DNA of 64,000 nt from Gigaspora rosea (taxonomy: Eukaryota; Glomeromycota; Glomeromycetes; Diversisporales; Gigasporaceae). The position numbers and the translations under genes were made by a program. The notes under the pieces are model-generated. The model had not been told where the DNA came from. It did not search any database and was given only the letters and a program-made list of their open reading frames with translations. Positions 58,410 to 64,000 of this stretch are shown here, in pieces. Location of the stretch: positions 10,345 to 74,344 of the forward strand of contig QKWP01000034.1 of the NCBI GenBank assembly GCA_003550325.1, given 5' to 3'. Each line of letters starts with the position of its first letter. Position 1 is the stretch's first letter.

Positions 58410-58874
58410 TTGAAGTGTTTTCTCAAACAGGATTACAAACAACATTTTTATATTACTTCACATGGAACAATATTCCATAACGTTTGCATTAATCATTGTC
58501 TTTTATACGCATTTGGACAATGCCACGAACCCTATACTAGAACTTGTAGTGATTGTCAAGCTTTTTTTCAATTTTTTGATACATTACACAATAATATTAG
58601 TAATTCAATTTATGAGGAGTTGGAGGATTTGTACGATTACTTGCTCTATTATTTAGCTCACCAGACAAGAAAAGCATATCTAAACGCACAATTTAACGCA
58701 AATTTACTGAGTTTGGATAAAAAATCTGCTTTGATATTAGTAGATTACAAGATAAAAATATTACCAAAAATAGCACGAGAAACTAAGCAGGATTGTTTTG
58801 GCAAAAAAGGTTGGTCTCTCCACTCAATTCTTGTATATACCATGCAACCCAACTCGACAAAGTTACGTATTTAA
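58410..58874 (+). CDS. N2 core exon: Cys/His cluster plus RNase-H-like segment
   Basis: The 154-residue frame aligns with the N1 core: FHNVCINHCLLYAFGQC, CSDCQAFFQFFDTL, TRKAYLNAQFNANL, ILVDYKIKILP with the first candidate catalytic Asp, and DCFGKKGWSLHSILVYT. The downstream part continues with FDHWFADTRQDSWFTAFSLY after a stop at 58872-58874. The second catalytic Asp position (SDNG in N1) is not preserved in this copy, where WGHYHN follows directly. FLETGETKM (about 59077-59103) holds the third acidic residue. The conserved Cys/His spacing in two diverged copies suggests past selection on the cluster. Confidence 0.55.
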   Translation: MKCFLKQDYKQHFYITSHGTIFHNVCINHCLLYAFGQCHEPYTRTCSDCQAFFQFFDTLHNNISNSIYEELEDLYDYLLYYLAHQTRKAYLNAQFNANLLSLDKKSALILVDYKIKILPKIARETKQDCFGKKGWSLHSILVYTMQPNSTKLRI

Positions 58875-59169
58875 GCATTCGACCACTGGTTTGCAGATAC
58901 TCGTCAAGATTCATGGTTTACAGCGTTTTCACTCTATGCAGTAATTAAGGAATTAAACCCAAAACCAGAATCAATAATAATAATATAATGGGGTCACTAT
59001 CATAACGCTGATCTAATGACAATAATGAGATATTGATCAGAATGGTATGGAGTTAATGTAAGCAAATAGGTTTTTTTAGAAACAGGTGAAACAAAAATGA
59101 CTATCAATTCTTATCATGCACAGGTATGATAATACTACTGTGCTAGCAAATTTATAAATTTATAGCAGA

Positions 59170-59940
59170 TCAGTATAGTATAGGTGAGCAAATCCATATA
59201 AGTATAGGCCAAATTTAAAATCTATACTATACCGATTAGCTATAATTCCTAACCCTAACCCTAATATGTATTACACCGGATCAGTATAGTATAGATTTAA
59301 AAATTCAGCCTATCCCTTAGATTGTAACACAGGCAAATTTGTCTGCGTATTTTAAAATTTTTAATAAAATTTTAAATATTGATTTTAGCCATATCTTTTC
59401 TAAGTAAAAAATATTCTTTAAGTTTTGTTTTAGTAACTTTGTTATAAAATTTTTTTAAAATTATTAGAAAACTTTAATATAATAAATGTTTAAAGTTCAT
59501 GTTCCCGCCTATAAAAAAAATCTTTACTTCTAATACAAGTCTTAATTTTTACAAGTAAATTATTAAAGTTGCAATAATGAAAGTTGTCATCCTTTATATA
59601 AACTACAATATTGTCTTAAGAACTATAGTTCTAAAACTAAAACTAAATAAGATCGCAGAAAAATTGTAATAAAATTTTTTAAAAAAATTTTTTCTTAAAA
59701 TTATCTATTTTCAGCTTATATGTAACTATAATTTATTTTCTTATAATATAAAAACTAATTTTGCAAAAAAGTAATCCTTATTTTCAAATATAATTGTACA
59801 AAGTTTTATTTAATTATTTTAGTATTTTAAAAAAGTAAATCAGAGCTAAAAAAGTGCAAAAACGCAGGCAAATTTGTCTGTGTTCTACTACAATCTAAGG
59901 GATACTATACGGATCTGGTTATCTATACTATACTAATTTG
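59170..59940. mobile_element. Inverted-repeat element in N2, itself split by element H
   Basis: GATCAGTATAGTATAGG (59168) and TATACTATACTAATTTG at the far side, with a second GGATCAGTATAGTATAGATT / ATACTATACGGATC pair, indicate a small element with GATC-AGTATAGTATAG ends. Its centre holds CCTAACCCTAACCCTAA. Element H (59314-59901) interrupts it. The boundaries are approximate. Confidence 0.5.
59314..59901. mobile_element. Inverted-repeat element H, better preserved copy
   Basis: 588 bp, with ends CCCTTAGATTGTAACACAGG and, inverted, CCCTTAGATTGTAGTAGAAC. Both continue into the palindrome CAGACAAATTTGTCTG (or a close variant). A second copy lies in the hAT element (28068-28721). It is non-coding. 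Confidence 0.85.
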
Positions 59941-60719
59941 TGAAATATCTTGAATTACTTATAATCTATATTCATGTATCAATCTTTTACATTAATTAGA
60001 TATCACATGCAATCAATCGACATATTCGTTTAGGCTTTGATGTAATAGCAGGGCAGGAAATCGAAAACACAATTAAAGGAATCAAAGGAACTTCAGTTGC
60101 AAACCTGAATCCTAACCGGAATAGAAGAAGTAATATAGCTAATTTGTAATTAATCGAAGGTTTATATTAATTTCAAATTAAATACAGGTAACGGTAATAG
60201 GAAATTTCAATTGGTTTGAGTGGCAATGGCCAACAACGGGTAAGGTTGTAAAATTACTACAGTTTTGTATGATTTCTGAATTTTATGTATGTAATTTGAA
60301 CATATACGAGTTTCTAAGATCAAATTTTAGATAATCGAAAGGCTACTATTTGGATATTCAAACCAAATATTGCAGTAATACTGCCAAACTTTTGTAAAGC
60401 CGTATTTATATACAATGTGATAAAAATTCACAAAATATAGCGTCATTCGACGTCTCCAGATAATTGCTATCTTGGGGTTTTAATAAAAAAAATTACACAA
60501 ACTCTGATTTACTAAGCTTATATAAAATCACAAGTTTGTAATATTTATAACACAACCCTAATAATAGGTGAATTTGCTGGATATATTAAAGCACAAGACG
60601 TTCCTAGTATAGGAGAATGAAAAATTTTTACTATAGCAAATTAGATAAATTTTGCAAGAAAAAGATTAATAAACCTGCAACACAAGTATCAACACATACC
60701 ATACCATCATCAGAATAGG

Positions 60720-60988
60720 AAATGCTAGTGCTGAATTCATTTCGTATGTATTTTTTTATAGTCAGAACCTCTTTTTATTCTATAATTACTATGTTTTTTT
60801 TTTCTTATTATCAAGGTCTTATTCCGAGTCGTCTTACAAGAGAAAACCTAGTAAAAGAATTAGAAAAACAAAAAATTCAATTTGATAATCATGTGAGTAA
60901 AGAACAATTGATAAATCGACTAGAAAACCAATTGGCAAAAGATGTGAAGAAGGCAAGAATTGGTATGTATTATTTGCTGTTGATGTAA
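60720..60988 (+). CDS. N2 SAP-like DNA-binding exon
   Basis: After a hydrophobic lead that is probably intron, the frame reads GLIPSRLTRENLVKELEKQK then IQFDNHVSKEQLINRLENQL. This is a helix-turn-helix-like pattern with two amphipathic helices (LTRENLVKELEKQ and SKEQLINRLENQ) typical of SAP motifs, which bind AT-rich DNA. It lies between the SIGEWK-type block and the GWALK block in N2. The equivalent segment in N1 is not clearly kept. As part of a transposase it would assist DNA binding, which is an inference. Confidence 0.5.
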
Positions 60989-61139
60989 TTTTTGAACATT
61001 AATATTTTGATAATAATTCGATTGCTATTTATAGCTTATAACGAAATAAATAATTTTTTCAAAAAAAAATGACTATACCTTTGAAGGGATTAAGTTTCCT
61101 TTGAATTTGGCTGGGCCCTTAAGGTGAATCAAAAGTTCA

Positions 61140-61388
61140 GAAAAAAAGAGTGCCGGAAAGAGAATATTGCCAGAAATTAGAATACTATTAGAGGGTTATT
61201 TTCTAGCAGATAATATAAATAAAAGTGACAGATATATAGCACAGGATATGTATGACGAACTTGTTCGACTTGTACAAGAAGGCGAAATTAAAATGGAAGA
61301 GGTACCAAAAGTCTCTACAATTCAAAACTGGATTGGTTGTTATACACGTGAACATAAGCAAGAAGCGGTGGCAAAGAAAGTGATCTAG
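61140..61388 (+). CDS. N2 C-terminal helical exon
   Basis: The frame reads MPEIRILLEGYFLADNINKS, DRYIAQDMYDELVRLVQEGE and IKMEEVPKVSTIQNWIGCYT, then stops after EAVAKKVI. The N1 copy has the parallel series HLERLFHIGTANP, QMHIELETLAQKG, LSDIPKVSSICNWISGF (20265-20430). The ending 'PKVSTIQNWIG' after an acidic helix looks like a compact helical DNA- or protein-binding tail. It is preceded by a GWALK-type motif (GWALK in N1; a related LGP/GWALK frame in N2). The start Met is internal. Confidence 0.55.
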   Translation, partial: EKKSAGKRILPEIRILLEGYFLADNINKSDRYIAQDMYDELVRLVQEGEIKMEEVPKVSTIQNWIGCYTREHKQEAVAKKVI

Positions 61389-61429
61389 TTAAAATAAAGA
61401 ATTTAAATTTTTAAATCGCAATTTATTAG

Positions 61430-61685
61430 GGATGTTAATGGAGTATATCAGAAAATTTTATACATAGATATTTGATCGATATAGCACTTAATCGTTTTAT
61501 ATCAATTATAATATAACATTATATATCGATTAAAATATCGTTATATATCGATTAAAATATCGTTATATATCGATTAATTGGATAAAAATTGATATATATC
61601 TATAATCGATATATATCATAATATCGTTATATATCGATTAATTTGATAAAAATCGATATATATCTATAATCGATATATCATTTTT
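61430..61685. repeat. ATCGATATAT / CGTTATATATCGATTA satellite
   Basis: CGTTATATATCGATTAAAAT recurs at least three times, followed by two larger units of AAAATCGATATATATCTATA-ATCGATATATCAT. Related words occur at 690-870. Confidence 0.8.
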
Positions 61686-61934
61686 TATATTACAAGTGTC
61701 TGTGGGGCGCCGCTGGTGCCCTATGGAGCAGACCCGGGTTATACTCCGGGTTATACTCCGGGTTGTGCTCCAGGGTATACTCCGGGCTATACTCTGTGTT
61801 ATACTCTATAGAGTAACTTTCTCGTGATTCGTTAATTTTTATACAATTGAATTTATACAGTTTAGAGCAGTGATATACATGAACACTGTCCATGCATATT
61901 ACTTGGACACGGGCATATTTGGACATTGTTCGAA

Positions 61935-62055
61935 TGTCCGCGTCCATATCTCTAAACATATGATTAATTTATCGTTATTTATTTTTTTTTTAANAATGTC
62001 CGCGTCCATATCTCTAAACATATGATTAATTTATCGTTATTTATTTTTTTTTTAA
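61935..62055. other. Unmerged ~60-bp duplicate either side of an assembly N (61994)
   Basis: AATGTCCGCGTCCATATCTC...TTATTTATTTTTTTTTTAA occurs identically before and after the N, as expected for a scaffold overlap that was not collapsed. Confidence 0.9.
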
Positions 62056-62059
62056 TAAA

Positions 62060-63170
62060 TATTTTTTTTTGATTTTTATTTATTTATTTATTTATTTTTT
62101 TTTAATTTGTATCTATTTTTTTAATTTAAAAATTTTTTAGTTATTTTTATTTTTTTAATTTATTGTCTACTTAATTTATTTTTTATAATTTGCTAGTGTA
62201 GGGATGTGCTGATAAGATAATTTGCAATTATTAACTATTTGATTTGGGCTTTTTTTAAATTTTATTATTAACACTCTACAAATTAAGTCATCTTTATAGA
62301 TCCAAAATCATATAATGCTTAGCTAATTCAACATAGCAGTTTGGAGCAGGAGCAAATTCAATAAGCACCCTTTTACTGAAAGCTCACAATCAATTAATAA
62401 CCACCAAAAGATCTTAGTTCAGTTGATATATCTAACACGATGGTTCCAAAACTATAAATACCATCAGCGGGCATAACTTTTGATGAAACCTTCGATACAC
62501 ATAAGGCATAATTCTATAATTTCTCACGAAATATTTTCATCATTCTTTTAGATAATCTTAGATCTGAGATGTACCATCATTTGTATCTAAGTGATAATGA
62601 GACTTCGGGCTTTCAAGTTTATCATAGATTAATTATTGAATTTAAATCATGAAAATCTGATTAGTAATATACATATTATATATATTGCCATCATATTTTT
62701 AAAAAGTTGAATCCGATAAATAATCTATGATTTTAAAGCTGAAGCCTTATTTTTCCCTGACAGCATTCATATTTACGATTGCCAAAATTAGTTACAACCA
62801 TTATGCTTATTTCAAACAATAGGAAATCGCACTTAGGTGATACTTAAATAATCGTTATATAGTTACAGTCACTACTTGCTTTAACCCCTCGCACAACTCA
62901 GACCATATGACTCAACTTTATATTATCGCGTATCAGCCTATATTAAATCTCTTTTGTTTTGTTAGTTGGGTTTGCAAAGAATAACATTCATAAATAAAAC
63001 GGCTTAAATTGCGGAGTTTATTGATTTATTGCACCTATAGGCTAAATTTTAACATTCAAACATACCTCTCATCTAATTTCTGAATTACTTTCGCGGATTA
63101 CCGAATTACTTTGAAAGTTTATGGATTGAAAGGTGCTCTATCGATTTTTTTTTGGTTTCGAGTTTTGCCA
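62060..63170. other. No gene seen
   Basis: T-rich low-complexity sequence to about 62200, then mixed AT-rich sequence with no supportable frame. Confidence 0.4.
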
Positions 63171-63473
63171 ATTCTTATCTGTGGCTACCAAACCATTTTT
63201 GCAAAACGTTGTGCCAATATGTAAACATATCGTATAACCTTCGTGTAGATAAGCCTGCTATGCTGGTCTGCTCTACATGGAGCAAACTGGGTCTGCTCCA
63301 TATATAGTAATTCGGAGTATAACCGAAGTATAACCCAGAATACAACCGGGAGTATTGATTTGAGACATAACCCAGGTTGGGTTTAAGTAAGGTTTGCTCC
63401 ATTTAATTTTCTTATTAATAGCAATAGCAATGACTACATTATTTACAGTTAATTTTCTAAATTTTTTTATTTT

Positions 63474-63615
63474 ATCGTATAAGCGAAAAGAATGATGCTG
63501 TCCCTAGAACTCAGAATTTCAGAATTGTTATAGCAACTAATAGCCAAGCTATAATGTTAACGAATTCTGAAATTCTGAGTTCTAGAGACAGTATCATCCT
63601 TTCTGCTTATACGAT
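63474..63615. mobile_element. 142-bp MITE with ATCGTATAAGC ends
   Basis: The left ATCGTATAAGCGAAAAGAAT and the inverted right ATCGTATAAGCAGAAAGGAT continue into GATGCTGTCCCTAGAACTCA / GATACTGTCTCTAGAACTCA and GAATTTCAGAATT, so most of the element is a hairpin. Confidence 0.9.
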
Positions 63616-64000
63616 GGAATAAGCAAAGTTTAATTTTAAACAATTTCATTCAAAAGCTTCTTAGTATTCAGAAAATTAACTATGAATTATCGTAGCCATT
63701 TATAGTCGTTACTAACCTTATTTACTACAGTACTAACACTCGTAATTAACGCCCATTAAGTTATAAGATAGCTGCACAGTATGCGATGCCGCACAGGACC
63801 AGTACAATCAAGTGTGTTGGGTAAGAACACTAGATTTCAATTATATTTTTTTGGATTTAATCTATTTGATTTTTATCTAAATATAATTGGAAAGCCCGAT
63901 AATTGTTAAAGTGAATATAATTTAATAATTACGTTAATCGTACATGTATTTTCTTGAAACACAATTATTACATTCTTTTGAATCACAAATGTTAAAATGA

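Larger units (their letters stand above)
56045..61388 (+). pseudogene. N2 transposase-like gene, multi-exon and broken
   Basis: The N-terminal block includes AISTVYCNIFKTKTKFSGPE (about 56330-56400), matching N1 AISTIYALIFNTKTRYSG. YHLKRHILANINWYH follows near 56850, then IIANDFNYKVIRKNLGI (about 57375-57425). The block at 57619-57900 has MSLYKTDPLTNEPVYY and YIYQEDLDEPCHTCSQYGYE. The core exon is at 58410-58874. Next come FLETGETKM...HAQ, ISHAINRHIRLGF with GTSVANLNPNRN (60005-60125), FNWFEWQW and GYIKAQDVPSIGE (60210-60610). A SAP-like segment and the C-terminal block close the gene. Several breaks and two insertions interrupt it. Similarity to N1 is high in the core and moderate elsewhere, so the copies are old and diverged. 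Confidence 0.6.
55933..61390 (+). mobile_element. N2: second copy of the N1 family, left end seen, right end not fixed
   Basis: The left terminus GTAATCCACAAGTCGATCAG, with AAAAAGTGGGGATAAATAACATAG inside, resembles the N1 left end in order and words. The body is collinear with the N1 gene from its N-terminal block to the GWALK-type C-terminus. Two younger inverted-repeat insertions sit inside (about 57950-58300 and 59170-59940). The right inverted end was not found before the satellite at 61430, so it may be lost. Confidence 0.6.
61722..63404. mobile_element. Candidate element with oppositely oriented GAGTATAACCCGG arrays
   Basis: At the left, TGGAGCAGACCCGGGTTATA is followed by four or five CGGGTTATACTC units (61733-61815). 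At the right, GAGTATAACC units in reverse (63314-63390) and TGGAGCAGACCCAG in inverted form (63280-63300) precede a final TTTGCTCCAT. The arrays are GC-rich islands in AT-rich DNA. No gene lies between them. A target duplication is not resolved. Confidence 0.5.

Noticed and set aside
16140-61390. Possibility that N1/N2 are virus-derived (Polinton-like) elements
   Set aside because: No capsid, packaging ATPase, protease or family B polymerase motif is visible in either locus. The only conserved enzyme-like core is the DDE-type segment.
61690-61959. Minus-strand frame with EYNPEYNPEYNPG repeats, resembling a structural repeat protein
   Set aside because: It is the translation of the GAGTATAACCCGG array, and the frame does not extend beyond the repeat.
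1-64000. CRISPR array, bacterial operons, rRNA
   Set aside because: No regularly spaced repeats with unique spacers, no prokaryotic gene layout and no rRNA-like GC-rich conserved block. The intron-rich PP4 gene shows that the window is eukaryotic.

Overview
This window looks like nuclear DNA of an AT-rich fungus, most likely an arbuscular mycorrhizal fungus (Glomeromycotina, Rhizophagus/Gigaspora type). The reasons are the extreme AT content, the single intact host gene split by many very short GT-AG introns, the great density of decayed DNA transposons and LINEs, and two copies of a large transposase-like gene family that I associate with these fungi. The organism call is an inference; no marker gene names it directly.

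Only one host gene is clearly whole: a ten-exon catalytic subunit of Ser/Thr protein phosphatase 4 on the minus strand (41799-43459, 306 residues, ending in the family's DYFL tail). Other protein traces are fragments: two relics of one coiled-coil gene family (1.3-1.7 kb and 9.7-12.0 kb), a low-complexity terminal exon (6.5 kb), a TPR-like fragment (34.8 kb), a 75-residue tail (3.1 kb), and a dehydrogenase-like exon at 45.5 kb that is probably an assembly chimera.

Layout. 1-16 kb: AT-rich repeats, a segmental duplication with about 0.6 kb tandem units, inverted-repeat elements and a solo LTR. 16.1-22.3 kb: a 6.2 kb terminal-inverted-repeat element (N1) carrying a broken, multi-exon DDE-like transposase candidate. 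24.6-28.9 kb: a decayed full-length hAT element with BED-like, DDE and dimerisation segments. 29-41 kb: nested MITEs, nearly all flanked by TTA or TAA. 41.8-43.5 kb: PP4 gene. 44.7-51 kb: more MITEs, including a hAT MITE with a perfect 8-bp target duplication. 51.3-54.7 kb: a 5'-truncated LINE with reverse transcriptase, RNase H and a CCHC finger. 55.9-61.4 kb: a second, diverged copy (N2) of the N1 transposase-like gene. 61.4-64 kb: ATCGATATAT satellite, GAGTATAACCCGG arrays in opposite orientations and a small MITE.

The best candidate for an undescribed system is the N1/N2 family. Comparing the two copies shows a shared order: an N-terminal region, a Cys/His cluster, an RNase-H-like core with conserved D, D and E positions, a SAP-like segment and a C-terminal helical segment after a GWALK motif. 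N1 lies between 25-bp terminal inverted repeats. A second theme is a guild of at least six short inverted-repeat families that begin GGGG or GGGC and sit in TWA targets (PIF/Harbinger-like), often inserted into one another. Five single-N positions mark scaffold joins; three have near-identical sequence on both sides, so the local structure there should not be trusted.
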